Positions 12,780-25,079 of a stretch of 64,000 bases of DNA are shown in pieces. How positions within the stretch are numbered: position 1 is the first letter of the stretch; the number at the start of each line of letters is the position of its first letter. Source of the stretch: Climacium dendroides (taxonomy: Eukaryota > Streptophyta > Bryopsida > Hypnales > Climaciaceae); NCBI GenBank assembly GCA_950106755.1, contig OX467082.1, positions 31,000,001 through 31,064,000 of the forward strand, read 5' to 3'. A program made the translations under genes and the position numbers. Below the pieces are notes generated by a model. It was not told the DNA's origin. It saw nothing but the letters and a program-made list of their open reading frames with translations, and ran no database searches.

Positions 12780-13740
12780 CACCCTTGTAATATTCCAGGG
12801 TTTAGAAACAAGGACAATAAAATTGCAAGTTAAACCCTAATGTCCCAAGGCCCTTTTTCCACTAAGAACCATTCAAAATTGCCATCTCTATTGCAAAGAG
12901 CAAAAAGCTTTAAAAACTGGGTTTTTTTGCATATCTAACCCTAAGATCTTGCACTAGAGTTTTATAAGAATGTGTGGAAGAAATTTTAAAAACTTTGATA
13001 GTGAACATTGCAAGATATTTGCATTTAAAGTGAAGAAAACAAGTTTTTTTACACCTTGCTTGACTAGATTCTTTAACTTTAAATCTTCTTAACTTTAAAT
13101 TTTTGCACTCCTAAATTTGATTTTCTAATTTTTATGGTGAATAGTTGAGTTGAAAATCTATAAAAAAAAATTCAACAAAAAAAACTTCATTTTCAGTCAT
13201 TAAAAAGATATTAAGTAGAAATATGTTCAAGATTGAAGGGAGAGCTAAACCATTAATAGCTTTAAGATAAAATTGAAACTCAATAATCCCATTGGTGAGA
13301 TTGTTCTAACAAGCAAATTTAACCATGTCTAAAATTTTTTTAAATTGTAAAAATTGCATGCAAAATTGAATTCTATAAGTTATTTTTTCAAGAAATTGCT
13401 TAGATTGCCCCAAAACAAGATTGTCTATAACTTTCTCATCACTACTCTAAATAGAATGAATCAAAGCTTTAGATGTAGGCAAAAATATAATCTTTGAGGA
13501 AAAAATTAAAAATTAATTTTTTTTTTGTGACTGTCCCTTGAGCTACTTTTGGGACTAGGGTGGCATAACTTTTGCTCTAAGACACCAATTGAAAAAAAAT
13601 TATATTCCTAAAAAGTTGATTTGATTTCCTATATTAAAAAAAAGCTTCAAAAAATCTTGTCAAAAATTGAAATCACACAAGCCTATCCAAAATCCCAAGA
13701 ATCCTCATAGGGACTTTGGAACTTTAGGGGTTTAAGTCAA
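12780..13740 (+). repeat. Dispersed AT-rich repeat family, copy 1
   Basis: A copy of a family seen at least six times in the window. Shared words include GCCATCTCTATTGCAAAGAG, a 'gatcttgcactag' stretch, GCAAGATATTTGCATTTAA and a terminal CTTTAGGGGTTTAA. The closest relative appears to be the minus-strand copy at 53.3-54.2 kb. No coding capacity is visible; this is probably a non-autonomous transposon or old retroelement remnant. Confidence 0.55.
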
Positions 13741-14299
13741 AGTTGCACTAAGTTCTTTCATTCGGTTGCCCAATCTTACATATTCATCTTACATGATGAA
13801 TATTTAGATTTCAAAATCTACAATGTGGATACATGATAGAAACTCAAAAGTATCTTATTCTATATTTTATTGATTACATAAATTAGCATGAAATATTGAG
13901 AAACTAAAGTCACTATGGAGAAACTTGTGTAAGGTAGAGGTACCTTTTTATGACAACTCCTTGTGATGACCTTAGAAGGTGACCTATTGACTATTGTTGA
14001 CAACTCTTGGATGCACTTCTTTGAAAAAGATTCTCTATTTGTACCTTCTTGTCCACTCATTTCTCTTTCATTAGGGAGAAGTGCAAGAACTAATAATAAT
14101 AGGTGAGTCTATAAGACTAGAATGGTCTGAATGAAAAATCCACATTTATAATTTTATATTGAATAAAATGTTCATTTTAAAGATTTATTTATTTATTTAT
14201 TTTCCATTTCATTTCATTTTTCCTCATCTTTGTATTTGCACACATTGAGTTTAATTTCTCTACAAATTTCCCATATCCTTCAAGCTGAATGCTTAAGTT

Positions 14300-17200
14300 A
14301 TTATAAATAGGCACCTCTACCATAACCAACTCTGATTGTGTGCATCTGTGTGCTCAAAGATGTTTCATCCACACGAAAGACAGTTCATTCATAACCACGC
14401 AATATTCATCAAAGAAGCAACAATTCAATGAGTTTTCATTCGGGGACAGAGCTGGTTACGTTCCGGTGACTCGAAGGTTACCTAGTCCATACCTTAAGAG
14501 TATTTGCAGTAAAGAATCGAGATGCTTCACCTTCACACGGTCTTGGTAGGAACGTAGATGGAATGGAGTGGATCCCCGCCAGTTTGAATTTGAACGATTC
14601 GTGAAACACTACTACGGGAGTACACACTGAAGTCCTACAGTTTCGTTAATACAGCATCAGCCTCGCGCTTGTGTGGAATGTGCACTGATTTCGCTGATTT
14701 CTGTCGCAAAGGTGCAGGAAAATAGCTCAATGATAGGTTACTAGTCAGAATTTTTTCAAAAATAACCCAGAAGTAACTTAACTCAGGTGCTGGGATTACG
14801 GAAGCTGACAGACCCACGCAGCACCTGCCGTACTGTACGGGACCACCGGTATATCTGAATTGTGAACAGTGATATAATGCTTCCGAACGATTCGCCCGGA
14901 GGACCCAAGGAATCGTTGCAAAAAGCCTCCATTGGCGCTAGACGGCGGAGCCAATCAGGGCTAGAATCAGGTCAGTCAACTCCCAGGCGCGCGCGGCATT
15001 ACGAATGGAAGCCCAGGGACCAGGGCGCGAACCACACAGAACCCAAGGTAAATAATAAGTCTTTCAGGTAATAATACATGGAAATCTTCGGTTCCCTCCA
15101 CAAACTTTGTGCAGCAGGATTCAGTTTTTTACTATTTTGGAAAGGGACGAAAAATACGACTGAGGCACACCTCGGAAACCTTACAGTATATCACACTTGT
15201 GTTACCGCTCTCCATGCTGTTACAGTGTCCGTCTTGCTTGAATGGACGCACAGTTGCAATTGAATTTCCCTAATATTTGCAATTTTCTGGTGTTGTTGTT
15301 GGCACAAATTGAGGAAACAATTGTAAGAGGAAAAGGCAGCACAAACCGACAAAAGTCACACCCACTAGTCACGGTAATTGCAGTTACCGTACCGCATATT
15401 GATGCATTGAGTAGCCATAGATATGGCTAGTGATCCGGTCACTCTGAAATACTGAAGCGGGAGCAGGGAAACGAGCGGGAGCAGGATCTCGGAAGTCGGA
15501 ACATCCGTGAATGATGGGGTCGTCGTCGAGAAGGGTGGGGATTTTCTGCCTAAACTTGAGGAAATCTTCCACTTCTACGTTCTGTCGAGTTCTGACATCT
15601 TTGTGGCTTTAATTGAGTGATTTGAGTTCACCTTCATTTTGTGAATCTGGGATGTTTCAGTCGCTCCGAGTTAAGAATGGCTCCAAATAATAATGGCTAT
15701 TGTAGATGTGAAGACTCGGATTTCGCCCAGGTCCACTGCTCAGGAGTTTACTATGGTTGATAGATTCTCGATTCCTGGTGCATTTCGAACTTGGACGTTG
15801 GAATCAAATCGCTGAGAGTGCGCACCTGCGGCCGTGATCGCACCTGGGGCTTTATTATTTATAAACCTGGAAAGCAGAGAATATTCATTCGTTTCTAAGT
15901 GAGGCCTTGTTGAAACACCTGACGATTCTTCGTTCGAATAATCCGAACATCATGATGCTAGTTTGGCGAGAGAAATAACCGAAAGAAAAGCTCAAGCATG
16001 TTACAACCCTGAAGCGGGTGCTAGATTTGGGCGTGAAAGAAGGGTGGAAGCTAGTTTCTATAAAATTGGCAACTTTTCACAGTTGCAACAGAAAACTTTA
16101 ATCTATACCGTTCCTAGTTATCACAAGAAACACCACAAGTTTGTGCATCTCATTTTTGGCACTCGGAACCTTGCCAATTGAATTGAAATTGCCTTGAGCG
16201 CTACAACGGCTTTGAAGATGCGTTGGTTCACTTGGTTGTCACCGAGACCTGTTAAATTCTTTTAAAAATTACATGGCGATCGAGCAGGTTCTCGGAAGCG
16301 TGTATGATGAGGTTCCTTGTGAAAAGCTGTGTGATCACTACATTAATCAAAACATTCATTCTTCCTACTAGAAACGAGACTGTCAAATTGGTCATGACAC
16401 ACAACTTCGATAGATCTTAATTTAGGAGGTTTCGTCCAGATCCATGGTCATGCATAGAGTATACAAAAAATAAATGTATTTCTATTCCAGATATTGAATA
16501 GGGGCAACCTTGTATACCTTGACAAATACTGTGAAAGTGTTACCAAGAGGTCGATCGACCACCTCAGGGTGCAAATCTTAGTCTTTCAAATCATTCCACC
16601 TTGTCATTAACTCTGTGCACCTCTTCCCCTCCAGGAAAATGTACTTCCTTCCGGGTCGGAAGACTCTGTTCAAGTAGGGCGGTTCACGGCGTATTGAAAT
16701 GTCTTCAAGTGAATAACAGTTGAGAATCAATGAATTCTCTGACCAGCATCAAATCTTGCTTTCCATAGCTAAGGCTCTGCTGTTTAACAGGAAAATTTAA
16801 AGTGTGAAGCGACGCCTCCAGAAAACAGCCACGGTCACCTGCATAGCAAAGCAAGGTGATCAGCTTGCTCGTCGTTGGACGTGAGACTTCGGAACCCTAA
16901 AAATTCTCCTCACTAGGATTTCAACCACTTGCACATGCTGGAATCATGCAGAAGCGACTACTTTTGCGCCCATGGAAATGCCACTACACTTTGACACTCA
17001 CAGTAATTAGCATTAGCTTCCAAGACAGGGACGAGGGTCGTCTTTGTGTCACCCCTTTGTGTCACCCCTTGTGTCACAACTTGGAAGGCAGAGTCTATCC
17101 ACGATTTTCCAACTGTCATGTTAAGTTACTTGCAATTGTAAACCAGGAAAACTTGTAATTCACAATTGCTTGGTACTGAAGGAAGTTTGGTATGTGACTT

Positions 17201-18500
17201 AACCATTCCAGACCACCAGTTGACCCAGAATCCCCAGACGAGGACGCAATGGCATGTGCCTGCCAATTACAACATTGAATTTTTTTTAATTTTTTAATTT
17301 TTTTTTAAGCAAAACACATTGATACTTTGAAAGCAGCTTGTGGAATTAAAAATTTTACAAATCCGCTGAATTGTAGAAACCAGGTCAAACGGTATATAAT
17401 GCGTCGGAGTCGGTGAATTGGCGCCCGCGAGACCTCGAAACTACTGCACAGTACGTCCAGTAACGGAGCCGTCTAGAACTGAAACAAATTGGTTAATCGG
17501 CCAGGAACGACGCAAAGGGCAGGGCGGGATTGTGGGGGCAGCAGTTGTGCTTCGCTGCTATTGTGAAGTCCCTGATGAATCATCCAGAAATAGCGAAATT
17601 TTATTTGTGTCAGGATTAACTCCGTGGATATGGCATTGCCCAGTTAAATGGTTGTTCTCAAAATCAACCCTTTAATTTAGAGTTTAGACTTACCAGCAAG
17701 ATACTCTATGGTATTTATAGCAATAAGAAACGAATCCATTTCAGAGTAAAATGTTTTGTAGAGATAGAGTAAGACCAAATACCGATATCAATTCTAAATG
17801 AAAATGGTAGTTGCACTCTCATTTACCTGTTCACATTCGCCTGTATGATGTGTTCACAGTAACCGTCTGCGGTGAGTAGAAATAATCACCCCAATCTCAG
17901 CAATCAGGATCAAATGCTTCTGTGACACCTTGCAAACTGATCAACACAAAGTTCCACAAAGAGTTCCTAGACAACTCTACAAACATCCGGATTAATGAAC
18001 TGAAAAATTTGAGCAAAGTAAAAAGCAAAGGATGTGGAAGTGGACTCCCCAAAGCAGAAGAAGACTTAGGGCCTCCTGCCATGTGAGCCTGGTGGGTCAT
18101 GTTAGTAGGGGAGCGACAAGGACAAACACTGGAATTGTTGAGATCAAGTAAGAATCACCCACATATTGATTCTTTGAAGATTGTCCAATCTCGACCAATG
18201 GAGTTGTTCATTTATTTCAGTGAAACTTAAAATCTTCCTTATATGCTCATTGAGGCCAACAAGACAATTGGTGTTCACTTCCTGTCTTCTAGTGCTTCTT
18301 TTGCTAGCTTGGCTCACATGGCAAGGGGACCCTTACAATCAAAGCATTCAATGCTTTCAATTTACCACCAATTGCACTCCAAATGACCTCAGTATTAGTA
18401 AGTGGTGAGGCACTTATTGATAAGTGTCCCATGATATGTAGTTGTGCCATGGCCATCCAATAATCTTCACAAACTTGTTAAAATTGGATTGGGCATCATT
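14300..18500. other. Gene-like but ORF-poor block, paralogous to 39.8-41.8 kb
   Basis: Base composition returns to that of the gene islands, but no long coding frame is present. Segments near 15.4, 16.5, 17.1 and 17.4-17.7 kb align in order with 39.8, 40.05, 40.8 and 41.48-41.8 kb. Shared words include GGTGCAAATCTT with CATTCCACC, TTCCAACTGTCATGTT, and TGAATCAT followed by CAGGAyTAACkCCG. A TATA-like TATATAAT lies at 17,392. I read this as a decayed copy of the unit found downstream of the lyase genes, here without its lyase. Spliced genes with short exons cannot be excluded. Confidence 0.45.
14877..15047 (+). other. Possible 57-codon first exon
   Basis: An ATG-initiated frame of 57 codons ends exactly at AAG|GTAAAT, a good donor. 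It encodes a basic, Ser/Pro/Arg/Gly-rich, probably disordered stretch (MLPNDSPGGPKES... to ...NHTEPK). I find no convincing following exon and no family resemblance, so it may be chance or a relic. Confidence 0.2.
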
Positions 18501-19053
18501 ATTTAATTGCCATTAAGGCACTACGTCATGACATTAGGAAAAGTTTCAGGCCTGAAAAGGTTGCCGCTTTCTAATTTCGGTACCATAGTAAGGCAAGTAC
18601 AAAAAAATATTAAAAAATATTTATTAAAAAAATATTAAAAAATATCCAATCTGATGTGTCACTAATATGACATTAGTAGTGCCATGTCAAATTTGAAAAA
18701 TTAAAAAAAAAAAATTCTATAATTGCACCATGGAGTACAGACCTCAATGCCTCTTATAAGCCTTGATTTTCCTAATGGAAATGCCACTATGGTGCTTCAT
18801 GAAATAAAAAATTAAAGGCTATTCTTCAAAATGAAGAAGACAAAGAGAGTTTTCTGACAAGGAAAGTACTAGCTTGTTCTATAGAGCTATCAAAAAAGGT
18901 TGTTGGGAGTTTTGGGGAGTTAAAAGGTTGAATTTTATATTGTTAGATTTATGAGGGAAAACTAGTAGAAGAATAGAATCCACTTTCTTTGAAGATGACT
19001 TTCAAATTAATTTTAGATCCATGTGAACATATTACTAAAGGGATTAAGGGTAA

Positions 19054-19480
19054 TTGCAAAAAACACTTGTCCTATTTGGGTGTCCCCTTGCCCATGGACA
19101 AGTATTTTTTGTTCATAATTTTTGCATCCTCGGTCCGTTTTCTATTAAATTTGAAATGAAAGTAGATGTAGTAGTTTTATACATTGTGTAAATTTTTGTT
19201 TTTTTTAAAATTATTTTACTATTTTAAAATAGCCCCCAATTGGGTGTCTACCTTGGCCATTTTGGAGGTTTTGAGTCCTATTTTTTACCCAAACATACAA
19301 ATGTGAAGTTCAAAATTGGTATATGAGGACATCAATTAAGGTTACACAACCATGCTAAAGATTATTGTAAAATAATAATCTATCCACCTTCCACATGTGC
19401 TCAAAGTGCACTACCTTTGTGCAACTGTAGAGAATACGATTTTTTTTCCTAGAGATAAAAGTCATTGTGATGTAATTTAC
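19054..19480 (+). repeat. Left part of a TIR element related to 63.07 kb
   Basis: About 400 bp align collinearly with 63,071-63,480. The start is ATTGCAAAAAACACTTGTCC versus ATTGCAAGAAACACTTGTCC at 63 kb, and both continue through TGTCTACCTTGGCCATTT and ATGTGCTCAAAGTGCA. The matching right terminus seen at 63.7 kb is not found here, so the copy is truncated or interrupted after about 19,480. Confidence 0.7.
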
Positions 19481-19789
19481 CATGGGTGGATAAACAATGC
19501 TCACAAGGAGGTGAAATCACAATCATTTCAAGAATGTAATCCAAAGGAAATACCCTGCAGCCCTAACTTAGTTTGGATTCAAAGAAGGGAAACTATACAG
19601 AACCAAGTTTGGGACCCAAGAGAATGGGTTTGGAAGAAATCAGGGTTCCTTAAAAGAAGCTCCCTTTTTGGATATATAGTGAGGAGAGGATACGAGCAAG
19701 GAATGAGACTTCAAGGAGAAAGACCAGTCAGAGTGCATAAGTTTATCAATCAAGGATATTTAGAATTGGAAAGAAGACAGATATTCTAG
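19397..19789 (+). CDS. Orphan open frame, unrecognised
   Basis: A 130-codon frame. The first third overlaps the dispersed repeat and is probably not coding. From about codon 45 the composition becomes protein-like, with WIQRRETIQNQVWDPREWVW, then charged Arg/Lys/Glu-rich sequence to the stop. No domain is recognised. It could be a fragment of a captured or transposon-borne gene. Confidence 0.2.
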   Translation: MLKVHYLCATVENTIFFPRDKSHCDVIYHGWINNAHKEVKSQSFQECNPKEIPCSPNLVWIQRRETIQNQVWDPREWVWKKSGFLKRSSLFGYIVRRGYEQGMRLQGERPVRVHKFINQGYLELERRQIF

Positions 19790-20204
19790 TTGATGTCGCA
19801 TTCGAGCAGACCTAGAAAACATGCCATATTCATCTAGTAAATTTTAAATAGAGGAATTGTGACTGGATATTAGCTTTTGTGGCGGATTCCATATGCAAGA
19901 TTTGATTGTACCAAGCTAACGATGATTCCAATTCTCCTCTTGCAAAAAAAGAAAAGACTTGTTGCAAATGTGGAACGAAGTTTATAGACAAATGCATAAA
20001 TTCATATTCAATTAGAAATTCAGGTTTCGCGCTACAACAATAGTAAGAGTTGGTAAGGCATGAAAGAAGGGAGTTAAGGGACACGGGAGCATTCATGTAA
20101 TTTAGACAATCTCTCTAGCAAACCAAGATGACACTTTCTCAAGAAATTAAGAAATAGTCACTAGATTTGTATAGGGTGTAGTAAATTTAAAAGCTTATTC
20201 CTTC

Positions 20205-20493
20205 CATTAGATGGGATTTTAGGCTTGTAGAGGGCCGTTTCAAGCTTGTTCCCTCACCGTTCCCCCAAAGCAGGGGAATGGGCGGATGTCAAGGAAAAAA
20301 AAGTTTTAAATAAATTCTTACAATGCAAAAAAAAGTTGATTTATATGTTTTTTCTTCAAAAATTGACATGGCTGGGTCTCGGCTACATCAACCAATTGCG
20401 CTATCGTTGCTCTATCACTGCTACAGTGCACTGCGGCAAGTTCCCCACCATGATAACTCATGGCCTTCTAAAGGCCTCGAATCCCATCTAATG
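20205..20493. mobile_element. MITE with about 30-bp inverted ends
   Basis: The left end CATTAGATGGGATTTTAGGC and the inverted right end CATTAGATGGGATTCGAGGC match, and both continue into a TAGArGGCC word. CTTC stands on both outer sides, a possible 4-bp target duplication. The 289-bp interior has no coding capacity. A second, more diverged member lies at 32,311-32,585. Confidence 0.65.
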
Positions 20494-20499
20494 CTTCCA

Positions 20500-22340
20500 A
20501 ATAAATTTTTTGTCAATCTTTTGGTGTTATATTTGTTTATGCTCCACCTTAAGGCATCTTTTATTAGCAATAGATTTCATTACTTAATTTTAAAAATTGC
20601 ATAGGTGTTTACTAGGGTACTAAGCTTCACACTACCTAGTTGTTCCACTTACACACCAAGTTTATTGTATGGATGTTCTTGCACCTATAATTTGGGAGGA
20701 TCATCTTCAATTTTAATGATGTATGTTAATGAGGAGTAGAGGATCCATTGTGCAAAAATTTGAAGTCTAGATGTGAAAATTTGAAGTACATGAGATTCAA
20801 TGCTTGAAGGATCTTCGTTGATCTTTAGTTGGTCAGCTTTCACAACTCAATGACTATTTTTTTATATCTTCTATAGATTGAACAAGCTAAAACCTCTCAA
20901 AAGTCTTGTTTCTTTCCTACAACCCTGATTGAAATGTTGTTTGAATCATAGCAGATATTGTTATGCAAAACGTGGGTTTTAAGCAACTAGATTGAGAATG
21001 ACTTTGTCAAGCCATTAGTTTGGAACTAAGCACCTACTTTTTCGTCTTTGGTTGTTATTATATATATGGATTTGAGTATTCTATGTAGTATATCATTGTG
21101 ATTCAACAACTAGTTTATACGTGCTTTCTTCATTGCAGGTGTTGGCAAGCAATTTGCAACTATTGCAAAAGGATCATACAATGCAAATCAATAGTCAAAT
21201 TTTGTCATGAGCAAGATTTATTCTATTTGATGACATGATTTCCCCTTTGGTATAACTCGGGAGAGTTTAGGATAGTAGATTTTATGCCTAGAGCATGGTT
21301 TAAACATTCATATGATCCTCTTGTTCCTATCAATAGTTTTATTGTCTTAGATAGACACTAGAGTATGATTGATTTTGTGGGATTGTAGATTTGTCAACAT
21401 CTTTGCATTTAGAAGTGTTTGTAATTGATGCAAGAGTACTTGACCTACAAGTAATTTCACAAGTAGTGGAAGCATTGCAAGAGGCAATCAAGGTCAAAGT
21501 TGGAGAACTAGCGATGTTGGTGCTAGAAGGGTATGATTTTTTCAAACTCTAATTGTTCTGGTTTCTTTGATCGCTCCCTCGCAACAACTTCTTATCATAA
21601 TTAGAAATATTGGTAATTTATTAGAACACATAATAGCTTGTGATGTTTTAAATTTATATTTTAATCTTTCATTTCATTCTTGATTTACAATTAGTCAAAT
21701 CATTAAAATTTGATTGTAAAGATAGTAGTGAATTAACAATGCTTTATGAAGATTGTATGACTAAAGTAATTATATATCACTCTCCATAGATATTTCTCAC
21801 CTTAATGGAATGAGGAAGAACTATGGTAATATGTGTACTTTCATGCCATCAATGAAGAAATATTTTCAATAAATAATTTCAACACAAGCTCTAATATTAG
21901 TTTTTTTAAATATTGAAAGCAAACAATTGAAAGCAATAGTTGAAAGGAAATGTATTTTTTATTTTGAGCATATCTATCTAAATCAATGCAATTGATATCA
22001 TGAATGTTACATATGTTTTGTATTGGTTATTGCTTTATGTTATTCAAGGTGTTGCTTTATATTATCCAACCTATTGTGACATTGTTTTCATTCAGTAACC
22101 TTTATTTATAGACTACCATGAATGATGAAATTATCATCTTGTGGATCTTATAGGTGTTAAATGGTAATTGGTCTGAATGCTTGAAGTGCAATATTTATTA
22201 TACTTCAAAACTAGGCTATAATGAAGGCGGACTAGGTGTGTTGGTTGAATATTGTATCATCAATAATTTATATTATCTTTTTGATATTTTTTGTGATAAA
22301 ATCATCACCTTCAACTGGAATGGAATGGAATCCTCTTCAT
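20500..22340. other. AT-rich intergenic DNA
   Basis: No coding frame, RNA gene or clear repeat end is recognised in this stretch. Confidence 0.5.
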
Positions 22341-22341
22341 T

Positions 22342-22449
22342 CACTATAAGAAAACAGTGTCCAAATTGACACGTCCTGATTGACCAAAATGTTCGAATTG
22401 ACAAAATTCTGTCAAAAAAATGTCCAAATTGACACTCTCCCCTGCAGTA
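22342..22449. mobile_element. CACTA-type MITE, 108 bp, degenerate ends
   Basis: Starts CACTATAAGAAAACAG and ends CCCCTGCAGTA, a degraded CTTGTAGTG. ATT stands on both sides as a 3-bp target duplication. The interior repeats the TCCAAATTGACA word seen throughout this family. Confidence 0.75.
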
Positions 22450-22671
22450 ATTGTACTCATTCTTGGGACTTCTACTTCTACTTTGGTATTTATTGCATAG
22501 CAATTTAAACGAATTGTTGTGTCTATACATGTTTTTGTCGTGGAACACCTTTATGTGTTTGTTATCAATTATTGCAAGTTGAGCTTCTAGTCAAGAAATC
22601 AATTTGCTACTATTATACTTGCCATTCTAAATTGGAAGAAATAAAATCTAACCAAAGCAAAATGTATTAAT

Positions 22672-22905
22672 CCCTATAGGTTTAAAAATTGACACAATTT
22701 TGTCAAATTTTACTGAAAATTGACAAATTCCTATCACATAGTCGTTTGGATCAATAACTCAAAATTGTCAAATATGACAAAAAATTGATTGAAATTGACA
22801 AAATTTTGTCAACTAAGTATCTGAATCAATGTTTCCTAATTGACACTATAGTTGACAAAATTTTGTCAAATTTTTGTCAATTAGGACTGAATTTCTCTTG
22901 TAGCA
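22672..22905. mobile_element. CACTA-type MITE, 234 bp, old copy
   Basis: The right part ends TTTCTCTTGTAGCA, a mutated family terminus. The left end CCCTATAGG is degraded. AAT flanks both sides. The interior is rich in AATTGACAAAATTTTGTCAA-type palindromic words, so I read it as an aged member of the 215-bp group. Confidence 0.6.
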
Positions 22906-23343
22906 AATTGACTCATTGTGTTTGCAAAATGGCTTTAAAATGTCAAAAATTAGCAAGAAGATACACATTTAAGGCTAAACATCCTTCTACTAATATGTTT
23001 TTCAATCATTCATAATCAAGGTTGTTTTGTCAAACACATTCTCGGGTTTTGGTGTTGAGTTGTCTATTTGATGTTGCATGTTGTATATGATGAGTGTCAG
23101 TCATATAAGATGGACCTACAGTCACCCTACTCAAGGTCACCCAAATTTTCAAATTTTTTTGCCCGACTAGCAATCCTACGTGGAAAGCCTGAACCACGTC
23201 ACCATGAGCAACTATGGGTGGTGCAACTGCGAATGGGCAACCATAGATGAGAGTAGGGCGACCACGGGTCCAAAGCATTGGGATATTTGTGGATTTAGGG
23301 GCAACTACAGGTGTTTGTATAGGACGACTACGAGTTTAGGGCA

Positions 23344-23558
23344 CACTACAAGAAAACCTGTCCAAAATGACAGAAACTTGTCCTAATTGACAAAAATTAG
23401 CCTGTCCTAATCTACAGAAAATTGACAGATTTTTGTCAATTTGGACAATTTTCTGTCAATTCGGACAATTTTTTGTCCTAATTGACAAAAATCTGTCAAA
23501 TTTATGTAGATTAGGATGGGCTGATTTTTGTCAATTAGGACGAGTTTCTCTTGTAGTG
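23344..23558. mobile_element. CACTA-type MITE, 215 bp, copy 1
   Basis: Starts CACTACAAGAAAACCTG and ends GTTTCTCTTGTAGTG. The 3-bp duplication GCA lies at 23,341-23,343 and 23,559-23,561. Most of the element is a fold-back built from repeated GTCCTAATTGACA and TGTCAATTTGGAC words. It has no coding capacity and belongs to the CACTA (EnSpm) superfamily by its ends and its target duplication. Confidence 0.93.
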
Positions 23559-23864
23559 GCAATTTCGAGTACTTGTGTAGGACAACTATGGGTAGGGCAA
23601 TTGTAGGTACCTTGAGAGGTGACTACGGGTCCTTGCGCACCACGTCCATCTGCACTCGCCCTTCGAATGCACTCGAGGTCACCTTACCCACACTCACCAT
23701 GTACTTGAGGTCGCTCAAACCCACATGTGCCCTTGTGCCACATGAAGACCACAAACCGAAATTTTTGTTGAAAAGTCAAAAAGAAGTTTGACCTTATTAG
23801 ACAAATAAGGGATAAAATTCATGTCGGGTTGTTGTATTGTCAATTTGTCGGGGCGAGCAACCAT

Positions 23865-23973
23865 CACTACAAGAAAACAGTGTCCAAATTGACACGTCCG
23901 AATTGACAGACAATGTCCAAATTGACAAAAACAACGTCTGAATTGACAAAAATGACAGCATCCCCTTGTAGTG
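23865..23973. mobile_element. CACTA-type MITE, 109 bp
   Basis: Starts CACTACAAGAAAACAGTG and ends CCCCTTGTAGTG, with CAT on both sides. The interior holds repeated TCCAAATTGACA and TCCGAATTGACA words. Same subfamily as the 22,342 copy. Confidence 0.9.
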
Positions 23974-23989
23974 CATGCTCATAATTTAT

Positions 23990-24090
23990 CACTACAAGGG
24001 AATGCTATCATTTTTGTCAATTCGAACGTTTTTTTTATCAATTTTTTGTCAATTCAGACATGTCAATTCGAACGTTTTTTTTTTGTAGTG
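23990..24090. mobile_element. CACTA-type MITE, 101 bp, opposite orientation
   Basis: Starts CACTACAAGGGGAATGC and ends TTTTGTAGTG, with TAT on both sides. It resembles the 109-bp element at 23,865 read in reverse, and lies only 16 bp from it. Confidence 0.88.
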
Positions 24091-24200
24091 TATTGAATTG
24101 ATATGAAATTTTAGCCACAAAAAGAAGACTAATATGCACAACTTTTTCCAAAAAAACAATTGGAAATGGACATTGTATAAAAAAGAAATAAGCCACCAAA

Positions 24201-24415
24201 CACTACAAGAAAACCTGTCCAAAATGCCAGAAACTCGTCCTAATTGACAAAACTCAGCCTGTCCTAATCTACAGAAAATTGACAGGTTTTTGTCAATTTG
24301 GACAATTTTCTATCAATTCGGACAATTTTTTGTCCTAATTGACAAAAACCTGTCAATTTTCTGTAGATTAGGACGGGCTGATTTTTGTCAATTAGGACGA
24401 GTTTCTCTTGTAGTG
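24201..24415. mobile_element. CACTA-type MITE, 215 bp, copy 2
   Basis: Same ends, length and fold-back structure as the 23,344 copy, with AAA on both sides. Confidence 0.93.
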
Positions 24416-24460
24416 AAAGTTCACTAGTTGTAATACAAAATTATCAAGATTTTGAACTTT

Positions 24461-24675
24461 CACTACAAGAAAACCTGTCCAAAATGAGAGAAACTCGTCC
24501 TAATTGACAAAAATCAGCCCGTCCTAATCTATAGAAAATTGACAGATTTTTGACAATTTGGACAATTTTCTGTCAATTCAGACAGTTTTTTGTCTTAATT
24601 GACAAAAATCTGTCAAATTTCTGTAGATTAGGATGGGCTGATTTTTGTCAATTAGGACGAGTTTCTCTTGTAGTG
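24461..24675. mobile_element. CACTA-type MITE, 215 bp, copy 3
   Basis: Same ends and exact length, with TTT on both sides. It lies 45 bp after copy 2. Confidence 0.93.
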
Positions 24676-24691
24676 TTTGAATTGCTCCCAT

Positions 24692-24906
24692 CACTACAAG
24701 AAAACCTGTCCAAAATGATAGAAATTCGTTCTAATTGACAAAAATCAGCCCGTCCTAATCTACAGAAAATTGACAGATTTTTGTCAATTTGGACAATTTT
24801 CTGTCAATTTGGACAGTTTTTTGTCCTAATTGACAAAAATCTGTCAATTTTCTGTAGATTAGGACGGGCTGATTTTTGTCAATTAGGACGCGTTTCTCTT
24901 GTAGTG
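24692..24906. mobile_element. CACTA-type MITE, 215 bp, copy 4
   Basis: Same ends and exact length, with CAT on both sides. It lies 16 bp after copy 3. The right end reads CGCGTTTCTCTTGTAGTG, a one-base variant of the other copies. Confidence 0.93.
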
Positions 24907-25079
24907 CATACATTCAAAACAACTTGGATTGAGTTACATGAAAATTTTACTGCAAAAACTAGACTTCAAGGGGAACATAACACAACAAATTTTATTGAAA
25001 ACGAACATTGGATGAGGAGATATAAGCCCCCAAAGTTGCAACCATCAAATGCTATTTGGTGAATTCAAATTGAACCTTT

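Larger units (their letters stand above)
3880..14290. other. AT-rich repeat-filled intergenic DNA
   Basis: More than 10 kb of strongly AT-rich sequence with only short chance frames. Recognisable items are listed separately: a dispersed repeat near 5.3 kb, a 15-G run, a coiled-coil relic near 8.1 kb, a 20-bp tandem repeat and a dispersed-repeat copy at 12.8-13.7 kb. Nothing else here supports a gene. Confidence 0.7.
18600..20200. other. AT-rich DNA with a dispersed element copy
   Basis: Contains the repeat at 19,054-19,480 and the orphan open frame after it. The rest is AT-rich, with A/T-run low complexity near 18.6 kb, and I see nothing else there. Confidence 0.5.

Noticed and set aside
4300..14000. 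Numerous 60-100 codon frames in AT-rich DNA
   Set aside because: Phe/Ile/Lys/Asn-rich chance translations of AT-rich sequence without motifs.
20360..20480. Stretch with tRNA-like words (GGGTCTCGGCTACATC, TTGCGCTATC)
   Set aside because: I could not fold a cloverleaf with a proper acceptor stem and TTC loop; it lies inside a MITE.
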